Shown: positions 7,634 through 15,664, numbered from the stretch's first letter. The stretch is DNA of 64,000 bases from Amycolatopsis iheyensis (GCF_024703995.1 NZ_JAMXQV010000036.1:1-64000), one strand, 5' to 3'. Notes: a model not told the origin generated them from the letters alone. Made by a program: numbers and translations.

Positions 7634-8254
7634 GTGAAACCCATGGACTGCCTGCGCAGGCCGTTCCAGATCATCCGCGCCGACCTTCGCGCGTACCTGC
7701 TCGTCAACGCCTTCGTCTACGGAGTGCTGCTGCTCGGTATGGCGTTGGGGATGCTGTTCCCGGAGCTGCACGCCGCACGGGTCGCGTCGTTCGCGGGAGG
7801 CGGTCAGGGAGCGCTCGTCAACGCGGTCGTCGGCAACGGATGGCTGTTCGGCACGGTCATCTTCCTCGTCAACGTGTTCCCGACCGCGCTGCTGCTGATC
7901 ACCCTGCCGTCGCTGGTGGTCCCGTTCGCGGGCCTCGTGGTCTTCGCGGTCAAGACGGCCGACCTGGGCATCACCCTCGCCCCCGTCGACGCGACATCGA
8001 GGCTGACCCTCATCCCGCATTCCCTCACGCTGCTCATCGAGTTCCAGGCCTACGCGCTGGTGATGTTCGGCGCCTACCTGCTCGGCCGGTCCTGGCTCCG
8101 CCCGGCGACCGCGCAGGCCTCGACGCGTCGCCAGGGATACGTGCACGGTCTCCGCCGGATGGGCCGGCTTTGGCTCCCGGCACTCGCGTTGTTCTTCATC
8201 GGTGCGGTGTACGAGGCGATCGAGATCTACTTCCTCGTACCGCTGGTCGCGTGA
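7634..8254 (+). CDS. Polytopic membrane protein, SpoIIM-like
   Basis: 206 residues from the GTG at 7634, selected because AGGAAA lies just upstream; the longer frame crosses the operator region. There are about five hydrophobic segments: near 15-40 (NAFVYGVLLLGMALGMLF), 60-85, 85-105, 130-155 and 180-200. The motif LIPHSLTLLIEFQAYALVMF resembles the L-P-H-G-x-x-E-x-x-A helix of SpoIIM/DUF95 membrane proteins. It is divergent from the TetR gene and presumably repressed by it. The function is unknown; in other bacteria SpoIIM acts in a peptidoglycan-remodelling complex, but that should not be transferred here. Confidence 0.65.
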   Translation: MKPMDCLRRPFQIIRADLRAYLLVNAFVYGVLLLGMALGMLFPELHAARVASFAGGGQGALVNAVVGNGWLFGTVIFLVNVFPTALLLITLPSLVVPFAGLVVFAVKTADLGITLAPVDATSRLTLIPHSLTLLIEFQAYALVMFGAYLLGRSWLRPATAQASTRRQGYVHGLRRMGRLWLPALALFFIGAVYEAIEIYFLVPLVA

Positions 8255-8261
8255 TCGGGCG

Positions 8262-8590
8262 GTGTGGTGTGACGCGGCGGCCCGGCACTGGGCCGAGGCC
8301 CAGCTCGCGAGCTCGAGCGAACCGCATCGCCTGAACACCCTGCTGGTGGCCGGTGAGCTGTTGGACAATGCGCACCAGCACGCCGAGGGTGCGGTCGAGT
8401 TGCGTCGGTTGGCCGACCCCTGCGAGAGCACCGTGGCCGTCGTCGATCGTGGCACTGGCGCACCGCGGTTGCGGGAACCCGGCGGTTTCGGCGGGCAGGG
8501 TCTGCTGCTCGTGGACCAGATCTGCCTGGCCTGGGGCGTGAGCCACGACGACCACGGCAAGCGTCGGCCACGACAGCGCCTGGGACCCGC
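8262..8590 (+). pseudogene. Anti-sigma-type ATP-binding protein (HATPase_c) remnant
   Basis: In frame from 8262, the translation gives LNTLLVAGELLDNAHQHAEG (the N-box, E-L-x-x-N-A), then VAVVDRGTGAPRLREPGG and GGQGLLLVDQICLAWGVSH. That is the order of N, G1 and G2 motifs in RsbW-like histidine-kinase-fold ATPases of actinomycetes. The expected closing strand after DDHGK is missing; the frame instead runs on without a stop into the antisense of the next gene. The N-terminal 30-40 residues are also short. It looks truncated and frameshifted, though a functional short form cannot be excluded. Confidence 0.55.
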
Positions 8591-8608
8591 AGCACCGGGT
8601 TTTCGCTG

Positions 8609-9634
8609 TCAATGGCCGCAGTGCGCCGGGCCGGTGCTGCCGCGGACGATCAGGTTCGTCGCCAGCTCGGCCCGGCGCGCGCCCAGCGGCTCGCCGCGGA
8701 TCAGGGACAGCAGCATCCGGGCCGCGAGCGCGCCCATCTCCTGGAGCGGCTGGCGGACCGTCGTCAGCGGGGGCGCGGTCCACGGGGCGAACGGCAGGTC
8801 GTCGAAGCCGACGATGCTGACGTCGTCCGGGACGCGCAGGCGGCTTTCGTGCATTGCCTGGTACGCGCCGAGCGCCTGCAGGTCGCTGCCCGCGAAGATC
8901 GCCGTCGGCGGGTCGGGGAGCTTCAGCAGCTCCCTCGTCTGCTCGTAGCCCTGCTGGTGGCGGAAGTCGCCGTAGCGGACGTACGGCGGGTGGAGCGGGA
9001 GGCCCGCCGTGTCCAGGGCGGCGCGGTAGCCCGCGATCCGCGCCCGGGTGCACATCAGCTGCTGCGGGCCGCCGATCACGGCGATGCGGCGGTGGCCGTG
9101 CTCGATCAGGTGCTGGGTCGCGGCGAACCCGCCGTGCCAGTTGGTCGCGCCCACCGACGGCACCGACTCGTCGGGCTGGCCGACCGCGTCCACGACGACG
9201 AACGGGATCTCCTGGCGCGCCAGCTCGGCCCGCTGGTAGCCGCTCAGGTCCGACAGCACGAGGATCGCGCCCCGGCAGCCGCGCAGCGCCAGGGAGTCGA
9301 GCCACTTGCGGGTCAGCGTCGAGTTCGAGTGCACGGCGGTGAGCGCGATGCTCATCCCGGCTTCCTGGGCCACTTTTTCGGTGCCGCTGAGGATCTCCAC
9401 GGCCCACGAGCTGTCCAGCTCGTTGATCACCAGATCGAGCATCGTCACGGCCTTGCGCGGCCGGCGCCGGGCCGCGGCCGGCTTGCGGTAGCCGAGCCGG
9501 GCGACGACCTTCTCGACGCGCGCCCGGGTCTCCGCCGCGACGTCGGTCCGTCCATTGAGGACCTTCGACGCGGTCGGCACGGACACCCCGGCCGCCTCGG
9601 CGACGGCGGCGAGCGTCGCACGGGGACCGTCCAT
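8609..9634 (-). CDS. LacI-family transcriptional regulator
   Basis: 341 residues. N-terminal HTH at about 5-28 (TLAAVAEAAGVSVPTASKVL), hinge to about 60, then a periplasmic-binding-protein-like sugar-sensing domain with LEHGHRRIAVIGG-type signature (LIEHGHRRIAVIGGPQQL). The C-terminal strand is VSIVGFDDLPFAPWTAPPLT, typical of sugar repressors. It is divergent from a gene whose N-terminus is a sugar-ABC binding lipoprotein, and TTCGAA-cored sites lie in the gap. In actinomycetes such pairs usually control uptake of a xylo- or gluco-oligosaccharide. The transport genes it once controlled appear to have been deleted. Confidence 0.9.
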   Translation of the reverse strand: MDGPRATLAAVAEAAGVSVPTASKVLNGRTDVAAETRARVEKVVARLGYRKPAAARRRPRKAVTMLDLVINELDSSWAVEILSGTEKVAQEAGMSIALTAVHSNSTLTRKWLDSLALRGCRGAILVLSDLSGYQRAELARQEIPFVVVDAVGQPDESVPSVGATNWHGGFAATQHLIEHGHRRIAVIGGPQQLMCTRARIAGYRAALDTAGLPLHPPYVRYGDFRHQQGYEQTRELLKLPDPPTAIFAGSDLQALGAYQAMHESRLRVPDDVSIVGFDDLPFAPWTAPPLTTVRQPLQEMGALAARMLLSLIRGEPLGARRAELATNLIVRGSTGPAHCGH

Positions 9635-9716
9635 CGAAACCCTCCGAAACTCCTCGAAAGTCGAACCTCGATCTGACGTCCGCGTTCGTATTCAACCACG
9701 TCACGGGCCGGTCAGA

Positions 9717-9745
9717 GCTTCGAAAAACTGCCCGACTTTCGAAGC
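9717..9745. promoter_or_regulatory. Paired LacI-type operator candidates
   Basis: Two inverted copies of a GCTTCGAAA(A/G) element: 9717-9726 on the plus strand and 9736-9745 on the minus strand, 19 bases apart centre to centre. They sit between the LacI gene and the lipoprotein gene, just upstream of a TTGACC (9754-9759) that may be its -35 box. A related CTCGAAAGT lies closer to the LacI start. TTCGAA-centred palindromes are common for this regulator class. Confidence 0.5.
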
Positions 9746-9820
9746 CGTTTCCGTTGACCGGCAGCGGTCGCGGTTCTTAGCGTGAGCGCCGTTCCCCCGG
9801 GTCCTCAAAGGAGAGAAGCC

Positions 9821-10465
9821 ATGAACCTGAGCCGTCGAGGGTTCCTGATCGGCAGCGGCGCGGCCGCACTGGCGCTGGCCGCCGGCTGCGCGAGCGACGA
9901 CGGCGGTGGGACCCAGCAGGCCGCGCCCGAGGAGAAGGCGCAGCTGACGTTCTGGACGTTCCTCGACAACACCGCCGAGGTCGCGAAGTGGAACGCGAAG
10001 AACCCGGCAATCCAGGTCAAGGCCGAGAATGTGCCCGCGCAGGACTACTACGCCAAGCTGCAAGCCGCCGTGAAGGCCGGCAACGCCCCCGACATCGCGC
10101 TGGTCGAGTACCAGTTCCTGCCCACGATGGTCGCCGCCGGAGCGCTCGCGGACCTCACCGGCAAGGTGAGCGGCGACCTCCAGGGCCGGTTCCCCGCCGC
10201 GCACAGCGGCGACCTGCTCGCCGACGAGGCCGTGACCCTCGGCTCGGCCTTCCAGCTGGCCGGCTTCCGGCACGTCGTCGCCAGTCTCTGGCCGCTGTCC
10301 GACCGGATCGCCGCCGACGCCGCGCGCGCTTTCTACCGCCTGGTGCCCGGCCGGACCGGAGCGGATGGTGCCGCCGAGGCGCTGCGCGCTGTTTCGCTGG
10401 GCCTTAGGGACACCTATCCCGACCGGCCCGATCTCTGGGCCTCGCTCGTGCACAGCGGCGCCTGA
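9821..10465 (+). CDS. Chimeric lipoprotein: sugar-binding protein N-half fused to CHAT C-terminus
   Basis: 214 residues from an ATG with AAGGAGAG upstream. Residues 1-23 are a twin-arginine lipoprotein signal (SRRGFLIGSGAAALALAAGC, C23 lipidated). Residues about 40-122 match the start of an ABC sugar-binding protein (LTFWTFLDNTAEV, PDIALVEYQFLPTM). From about residue 125 the sequence is different: DEAVTLGSAFQLAGFRHVVA, SLWPLSDRIAADAARAFYRL and LRDTYPDRPDLWASLVHSGA are the closing strands of a CHAT caspase-like protease, a cytosolic domain. The catalytic His and Cys regions of CHAT and two thirds of the binding protein are absent. The in-frame join at about 10,190-10,215 looks like a deletion endpoint. 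The product is unlikely to have either parent's function. Confidence 0.75.
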   Translation: MNLSRRGFLIGSGAAALALAAGCASDDGGGTQQAAPEEKAQLTFWTFLDNTAEVAKWNAKNPAIQVKAENVPAQDYYAKLQAAVKAGNAPDIALVEYQFLPTMVAAGALADLTGKVSGDLQGRFPAAHSGDLLADEAVTLGSAFQLAGFRHVVASLWPLSDRIAADAARAFYRLVPGRTGADGAAEALRAVSLGLRDTYPDRPDLWASLVHSGA

Positions 10466-10652
10466 CCCGGATCGAGCACGGCGGCACGAACCCGGTGAGG
10501 GAGTGGTTCCTTCCCCCGGCTGAGGCCGTCCCGATGACCGCTCACCACCAGGAGCACGATGCAGATATCCAGCTGTCACCTCGAACCGCGGAACCCGGTC
10601 GCAGGTGCGGGCGCGGCTCCATGCGGAATTCTCCGCTGTCCCGGCGGCGCGA

Positions 10653-11186
10653 TCAGGTCGTGACGCGTTCCCGGAGCCCGGCGGCGAGTCCGGCGACCGT
10701 CAGCAGATCCACCAGCCCGCCGCCGTGCTCGACGAGCCGGCGGTGGCGGGCTCCGGCCAAGCGGAAACGCAGCTGAACCCGGGTGCCGTCACCGTCGGCG
10801 GTCAGGTGGATCGCCCAGCTGATCGCGAGGTGACCTCGGGTGGAGCGGTGCACGAGGGTGTGCGGCGGGTCGTGGGTGACGATCTCGAACGTCGCGTCGC
10901 GGCCGCCCCAGTCGTCGATGATGTCGCCGGGGCGCAGGTGCTGCAGTGCCGGGTCGATGCGGCGCAAGGCGCGACGGCGCCGGGGGAGGAGGGTTTCGAT
11001 CCGGGTGGGCAGGTACCAGCCGGCGCGGTTCTTGCCGAGCTGGGCGAACCAGGGCCACACCCGCTCCGGCGGTGCGGAGAGGGTGAAGCCGCGATCCATC
11101 ACGACGTCGGGGCGAGGCACGAGATCGTCACCGGGGAGAGCGGCGGCGACCTCTGCGGGACGCGGTGCGACTCCGGAGAAGAACAC
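10653..11186 (-). CDS. SRPBCC-fold (START-like) protein
   Basis: 177 residues from a GTG preceded by GGAGG. RGFTLSAPPERVWPWFAQLG is the characteristic first helix-grip segment of SRPBCC/polyketide-cyclase-like proteins. It is followed by GRDATFEIVTHDPPHTLVHR and the WAIHLTADGDGTRVQLRFRL strands. The fold binds hydrophobic ligands in a central cavity; no catalytic residue can be assigned. The gene is monocistronic and lies 72 bases after the sulfatase gene's stop codon region on the same strand order, without clear functional connection to it. Confidence 0.8.
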   Translation of the reverse strand: MFFSGVAPRPAEVAAALPGDDLVPRPDVVMDRGFTLSAPPERVWPWFAQLGKNRAGWYLPTRIETLLPRRRRALRRIDPALQHLRPGDIIDDWGGRDATFEIVTHDPPHTLVHRSTRGHLAISWAIHLTADGDGTRVQLRFRLAGARHRRLVEHGGGLVDLLTVAGLAAGLRERVTT

Positions 11187-11258
11187 GAGGAGGCCTCCAC
11201 GACATCTGTGTCGAGCGAAACCGTATCAGGCAACGAGACCGGACACCGGAGTCCGGAT

Positions 11259-12722
11259 TCAGCGCCGGCAGGCGTTCGCGCCGTGACAGGAGATCATCGC
11301 CTGCACTGTGTCGTGCAGCTGCTTCGCTTTGTCCGGCGGCAGCTGGGCCGCGGTGTTGTGCAGTTCCTGCGGGTCCGTGCCACGGTCGTAGTACTCCTTG
11401 GTGCCCTCGGCGTACTCGACGTAGGTGTAGGTGACGCTGCGGATCGCTTCGTAGGTGCTCGGGTTGCCGCTGTTCTTCGCCGGTTTGTCCGGGTCGGTCT
11501 TGTCGAAGTCGGGGCCGTGGTGCTCGACCAGGCCGACCGTCCGCCACGCCTGCGGCGCGGTCCCGGTCAGGAACGGCACCAGGCTCTCACCGTCCACTTC
11601 CGCGGGCGTTCCGGCGCCGGCGAGTGCCTCCAAAGTCGGCCGCAGGTCGATGTTCTCCACTGGCTGGTTCACCGTCGCGCCTGCCTTGACGCCTGGCCCG
11701 GTGACGACCAGCGGTACGTGCACGTCGGTGTCGAACGCCGTCTGCTTGCCGGGGGTGAGGCGGTATTCGCCCATGTGGTAGCCGTTGTCCGAAGTGAACA
11801 CGATGTCGGTGGCGCCGCGGACGCCGGACTTGTCCAGTGCGTCCAGGACGGTGCCGATCATCTTGTCGACCGATTGGACGGCTTGCGCGCGTTTGCGGAA
11901 GTCCTTGTCGATGGTCTTCTTTTCCTTGTCCGTCAGCGGTGTGCGGGACGCGAGCCACGGCGGCGCGGCGGACGGCAGTGTGTCGAAGGCGGGCCCGCGT
12001 GGCGCGGTGAGCCCGGGAAAGGCGTCGGCGTCACGGGGAGCCGGGGTGTAGGGGCCGTGCGGGGCGAAGGTGGCGAGCTCGATCGCGAAGGGCGTGTGCG
12101 CGGCCGCCGAGCTGGTGACGAACTGCGCGGCCTTGCCCGCCATGACGTCGACGAGGTAGTCTTCGGGGTTCTTGCCGTAGTGCTTGACCGTGCCGTTTTC
12201 GTTGAGGTCGTAGTCGAATTCGCCGTAGCCGTTCCCGGCGACGTCCCATTCGTTCCAGCCCGGTGGCACGGCGTCGGTCTTGGGGTCGTACCCGTTGAGG
12301 TACTTGCCCATCATGGCGGTGCGGTAGCCGGCCTGCTGCAACGATGTGGCGTAGGTCGACTTGTCGTCGCCCCGGCCGTGGAACACCGCGTAGCCGCCGT
12401 CCTTGCCGCCGTTGGTGAACACGCCCGTGTCGTGCGGCAGCATGCCGGTGAACAGCGACGACCGCGACGGGCAGCACAGCGAGTCGGTCACCGTGTAGTT
12501 GGCGAAGGAGGTGCCGGTCTTGGCCATTTCCTGAACGTGCGGCAGGTAGTGCAACAGGTTCATCGAGAGGTCGTCGGTGAGCACCAGGACGACGTTCGGC
12601 TTGCTGCCCGCCGCGCCGGAGGGCTGGGAAGACGCCGGGCTGCTGACGCTGCAGGCTGTCGCCGTCGAGGCCAGTGCCACGACCAAGGCCGAAGTCAGGA
12701 GGAGACGGGCGTTGGGTGCCAT
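11259..12722 (-). CDS. Sulfatase-family lipoprotein
   Basis: 487 residues. The signal peptide ends in the lipobox TATAC (C24), giving a surface-anchored lipoprotein. The alkaline-phosphatase-like sulfatase fold follows. It has an N-terminal metal motif LVLTDD (D50, D51), the formylglycine signature C83-C-P-S-R87 in SLCCPSRSSLFTG, and a C-terminal DIVFTSDNGYHMGEYRL metal/substrate segment. C83 would be converted to formylglycine by an SUMF-type enzyme encoded elsewhere. The likely reaction is hydrolysis of a sulfate ester; the substrate is not apparent. Length and motif set are complete, so the enzyme should be active. Confidence 0.9.
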   Translation of the reverse strand: MAPNARLLLTSALVVALASTATACSVSSPASSQPSGAAGSKPNVVLVLTDDLSMNLLHYLPHVQEMAKTGTSFANYTVTDSLCCPSRSSLFTGMLPHDTGVFTNGGKDGGYAVFHGRGDDKSTYATSLQQAGYRTAMMGKYLNGYDPKTDAVPPGWNEWDVAGNGYGEFDYDLNENGTVKHYGKNPEDYLVDVMAGKAAQFVTSSAAAHTPFAIELATFAPHGPYTPAPRDADAFPGLTAPRGPAFDTLPSAAPPWLASRTPLTDKEKKTIDKDFRKRAQAVQSVDKMIGTVLDALDKSGVRGATDIVFTSDNGYHMGEYRLTPGKQTAFDTDVHVPLVVTGPGVKAGATVNQPVENIDLRPTLEALAGAGTPAEVDGESLVPFLTGTAPQAWRTVGLVEHHGPDFDKTDPDKPAKNSGNPSTYEAIRSVTYTYVEYAEGTKEYYDRGTDPQELHNTAAQLPPDKAKQLHDTVQAMISCHGANACRR

Positions 12723-12975
12723 GCCCGCACACTAAGCACGCCACGCAAGAGCGAGATCAGCGTCATGTTCGGACCCGGTAAAGGGTTTTCCGATGATCCG
12801 GTCTTCGCGGCCCGTGAGCCGGCGGCGAAGGTCGTGACCAGGACGCCGGTCTGCGGGGCGAGTCGTTGGCTGCCAGTCTCCGCCCGGGCAGTGGCCTGGC
12901 TCAGCGTCAGCGATTCGGTGGTCGGCTGGCGCGGCGAGCCTGCGGAGCCTAGGAGGACGCGGTCGCAGGCGTTCG

Positions 12976-13128
12976 GCAGCACTACAGCTGGCCGTCTACG
13001 AAGCGATGGCTCGCCAGGGAATCGGCGCCGGCGAGGCGTTCGCCCTGCTGCGCGGCACGTCCCAAGATCTCAACGTCAAGCCCGCGACCTCGCTCGCCGC
13101 CAGCCACATCGACATCGAAGGCCGCTGA
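12976..13128 (+). pseudogene. ANTAR-domain remnant
   Basis: The frame ending at 13128 reads LAVYEAMARQGIGAGEAFAL and LLRGTSQDLNVKP, followed by a short tail. This is the second and third helices of an ANTAR RNA-binding domain, as found at the end of GAF-ANTAR regulators. The first helix and the whole sensor domain are missing, and the sequence to its left is unrelated. A broken gene. Confidence 0.65.
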
Positions 13129-13303
13129 CTGTCTGCGTGGCATTTCTGACCGCGGCCACGGGAACGCTCCCAGCGTGAATCGGGAAGAGCTCGTGCACAG
13201 CCGCTTCAGCTTCGCGGGGCCATAACATCTGCTATAACACCGATCGCGATGTCCCTTGTCGAAACCTCGATGACCAGGTGTTTTCTGCTTCAGATGGTCG
13301 ACC
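13129..13303. other. Upstream region of the secreted protease gene
   Basis: No gene seen. Two ATAACA elements around 13223-13240 (CATAAC, TATAAC) are relatively A/T-rich for this genome and could include a -10 box for the downstream protease operon. Confidence 0.35.
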
Positions 13304-13325
13304 TGTTTACCGAATGTTTACCGAC
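13304..13325. repeat. Tandem 11-bp repeat upstream of the protease gene
   Basis: TGTTTACCGAA is followed directly by TGTTTACCGAC, identical in ten of eleven positions. Two copies on the same face of the helix, about 100 bases before the start codon and in an A/T-richer stretch, look like tandem binding sites for a regulator of the protease operon. Confidence 0.6.
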
Positions 13326-13423
13326 GTTCGTAGCTTGTTGGAGATTTCCCGTCGACGCAGGGTGTGGGGGCGAAAGCTCGAGAAATCGAGCTGCTCCCTT
13401 TCCCCGCTGTCAAGGAGAAATCT

Positions 13424-14110
13424 ATGGTCATCGCACTGGACAGAAAAGCATTCGGAATGGCGCTCGCCTGCTGTGCCGCCGTCACGGCGGCCACGCTCGC
13501 ACTGGCCCCCACTGCCGGGGCGGCGACGCCGGGCGGCCCTGCGGCGCCGGTCCCGAACGGTCTGACGCTGACTCACCCGCTCAAGGACAACAGCCACTTC
13601 AAGCTGGCCGCGGCCGGCAGGGCCGCGACCGCCGCGGTCAGCCTCGACTACAGCCAGCAGGTCCAGCAGAACGACGAATGGTGCTGGGCCGCCGACGGGG
13701 CGAGCATCGAGCAGTTCCACGGCGCGTCGACGTCGCAAGAGGACTTCTGCGCGGCCGGCAAGGGCACCATGCCGGGCTACTGCCCGAACGAGGCGGCGCA
13801 GATCGACGAGATCGTCAACGGGTTCCACGGCACGGGCTTTTCGGCGGACAGTGCCGGTGGCGCGGTCTCGTACTCGGCGATCACCCAGCAGATCGACGCG
13901 GGCAATCCGGCGCTCACCGGTATCTACTGGACCTCCGGTGGCGGCCACGCCGAGGTGATCTACGGCTACGACGCGGCCAACCAGTCGATGGACGTCGGCG
14001 ACCCGTGGCCGACCTATCAGCGCTACCGCACCCAGTCCTACAACGACTACCTGCAGAACAGCGAGTTCACGTGGGGCGACACGGTCGTCGACATCGCGGC
14101 TGGGCGGTGA
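13424..14110 (+). CDS. Secreted papain-like cysteine protease
   Basis: 228 residues from the ATG at 13424, chosen because AAGGAGA precedes it and a signal peptide starts there. Residues 1-33 are a Sec signal ending in TAGAA. The mature part contains QQNDEWCWAADGASIEQFHG, with the nucleophile Cys in the C-W-A-A context of papain-like C39/C70 (AvrRpt2-type) peptidases. Further on is GGGHAEVIYGYDAANQSMDVGDP, with the catalytic His and a following D/N-containing strand (V-G-D-P). Four cysteines may form disulfides outside the cell. It starts a two-gene operon with a membrane-anchored protein eight bases downstream. Substrate unknown. Confidence 0.85.
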   Translation: MVIALDRKAFGMALACCAAVTAATLALAPTAGAATPGGPAAPVPNGLTLTHPLKDNSHFKLAAAGRAATAAVSLDYSQQVQQNDEWCWAADGASIEQFHGASTSQEDFCAAGKGTMPGYCPNEAAQIDEIVNGFHGTGFSADSAGGAVSYSAITQQIDAGNPALTGIYWTSGGGHAEVIYGYDAANQSMDVGDPWPTYQRYRTQSYNDYLQNSEFTWGDTVVDIAAGR

Positions 14111-14117
14111 GGTAGCG

Positions 14118-14882
14118 ATGACCAGGTCTGCGTGGGTCGTCTTGGCTGCCGTGTTGCTCGGGCTGGGGACGCCCGTTCGCGCGGTGGCTGCGACGCCGGC
14201 GTGGGTGTCTCCGACGACCGCTGAGCTCACGGCGGCAGTCGCGGCCGCTCACACGCCCCAGGCGGTCAGCTACGCCCGGACGAACCTGCGCAGGCCTGGC
14301 CGGCCGGAACCGGCCGGAATCACCGTGGCGGACAACGGGATCCCGGCGTACTCGCTCGATCCGGCCTTCGTGCGCGGTGGCGGGGCGGGCCCGGCCGCGA
14401 TCCTCGCGTATGTCGCCGTCGTGGCGCGAACCGACGACGGGCGCGTCACGACGATCCAGGCCAGGCCGGTCCTCGCCGGCCGTCCGGACTCGGGCTGGCG
14501 GGTGGGCAGCGCCCTCTCCGGCGACGACGAGGCTCAGCTCGTGCGCCGGCTGAGCCCGGGATCGGTGCTGCTGAGCGAACCCCAGATCAACGGCTGGTAC
14601 GAGCTGGGTGCGAGGGGAGTGCGGCTGTTGCGTGCCAGCTTGCCGCAGAGCCAGGTGGGCGCACTGGTCCCGTTGAGCGAGTACCAGCACCAGGTCCACG
14701 ACCGGTATGCGGCCCGGCAGCCGGGTCTCGCTGGACCACCGAGTCATTCGTCGTCCCCGCCTTGGTGGCTGTTCGGCCTGGCCGCGGCGGCCGCCGTGAT
14801 CGCGGTGATCGTCGGGCTGCGCCGCCGTCGTTCGAAGAGGCCCGGTCCGCTCGGGGACGAGCGGCGAGCGTTCGCTCCGTGA
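14118..14882 (+). CDS. Membrane-anchored extracellular protein, unknown function
   Basis: 254 residues. A signal peptide (1-25, ending AVAA) is followed by an extracytoplasmic region of about 185 residues and one C-terminal transmembrane helix (PPWWLFGLAAAAAVIAVIVG). A basic cytoplasmic tail follows (LRRRRSKRPG). No catalytic motif is recognisable. It follows the cysteine protease gene by seven bases, with GAGG as ribosome-binding site, so the two are co-expressed. It could present, retain or be processed by the protease at the cell surface; that is inference from position only. Confidence 0.65.
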   Translation: MTRSAWVVLAAVLLGLGTPVRAVAATPAWVSPTTAELTAAVAAAHTPQAVSYARTNLRRPGRPEPAGITVADNGIPAYSLDPAFVRGGGAGPAAILAYVAVVARTDDGRVTTIQARPVLAGRPDSGWRVGSALSGDDEAQLVRRLSPGSVLLSEPQINGWYELGARGVRLLRASLPQSQVGALVPLSEYQHQVHDRYAARQPGLAGPPSHSSSPPWWLFGLAAAAAVIAVIVGLRRRRSKRPGPLGDERRAFAP

Positions 14883-15065
14883 CCTGCCGACGTTCGAGGT
14901 GGACTGGGAGCCGGAGTGAAGGCTCGCCTCGGGAGTGGCGCAGACGTGGCAGGACCGGTGCCGCTGCCAAGCAGCGCCGTCCGGCACCTGGAGGGGGTTG
15001 GGTGCTCGCTGTCGCCGGAGACCCGGGCCAGAGCAAGCCGAAGACCCCGTCGTCGGAGGGATCCG

Positions 15066-15235
15066 AACACGGTGCTGGTCCTGCGGATGCACTTGGCGCA
15101 GCAGGACGAGGCCAAGGCCCGCTTGGGCGCTGCCTGGGTCAACACGGACCCGAACTCGACGGCAGCCCGTTGCATCCGGCCGACGTGGCGGACGAGTTCG
15201 CGCGATTGATCAGGCCGGCCGATCTGCCTCGTTGA
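15066..15235 (+). pseudogene. Tyrosine-recombinase (integrase) remnant
   Basis: Two plus-strand frames together read TVLVLRMHLAQQDEAKARLG, AAWVNTD, then after a shift GSPLHPADVADEFARLIRPA and DLPR before a stop. These match the segment between the first catalytic Arg and the H-x-x-R box of actinomycete phage and ICE integrases (usually ...RLGxAWxDTxLVFTxxDGxPLHPDxVxxxFxxLxxxAGLP). The gene is frameshifted and stops before the H-x-x-R and Tyr motifs. It lies 150 bases from the truncated tRNA and points towards it, as an integrase next to its attachment site would. Confidence 0.7.
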
Positions 15236-15344
15236 AGGTGGCCGGGATCATCCCGAGGAAGCCGTAGACCGGGCCTGCGCTCTCGGGCTCGCACGAGACC
15301 ACAGTGGACAGTGGGCAAGTGGAAGAAAACGTTCCGGATACCAC

Positions 15345-15377
15345 AAAACCCCAGGCCGAAGAGAATCAGACCTGGGG
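15345..15377 (-). terminator. Intrinsic terminator of the tRNA-Lys locus
   Basis: On the minus strand CCCCAGG and CCTGGGG pair around a 15-base loop and are followed at once by TTTTGT. It starts 11 bases after the tRNA 3' end, the usual position of a tRNA terminator. Confidence 0.8.
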
Positions 15378-15387
15378 TGGTGGGGTG

Positions 15388-15429
15388 TGCGCCATCAGGG
15401 ACTCGAACCCCGAACCCGCTGGTTAAGAG
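15388..15429 (-). tRNA. 3' half of tRNA-Lys(CTT), truncated; attachment-site copy
   Basis: The minus strand reads CTCTTAACCAG (anticodon loop with CTT and the 3' side of its stem), then the variable region, GGGTTCGAGTCCC (T arm) and ATGGCGCA (3' acceptor strand plus discriminator). The 5' acceptor strand, D arm and 5' anticodon stem are absent: the DNA to the right is unrelated. It cannot make a tRNA. A tRNA 3' half that still has its terminator is the footprint left at the distal end of an element integrated into a tRNA gene, so this is annotated as att. Confidence 0.85.
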
Positions 15430-15664
15430 TGGTGATCTTGAGGTTTCGGATGGTGTCGCGTGATGCCGGGTCAGGTCTTTTTCTCGGTCGTCGGTTCGCG
15501 ACGGTACCGGCCTGTGTCGCGATCTGTCGTCCCGTCCGTGCGCTCTCGGGCTCCCCTCGGGCTCGCAGCTGCCGGGCCATGTCGCCTGGTCCAAGCCTCC
15601 TACGGCGACCGCTTGGTGGAGGGCGAGGCGGCTATCCCGAGCAGGTTGACGGGGCGGTGCGGAC

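Noticed and set aside
10605..13178. 857-codon plus-strand open frame
   Set aside because: It is antisense to the well-supported sulfatase and SRPBCC genes, has no domains and has GC-rich shadow composition (Arg/Gly/Val-rich).
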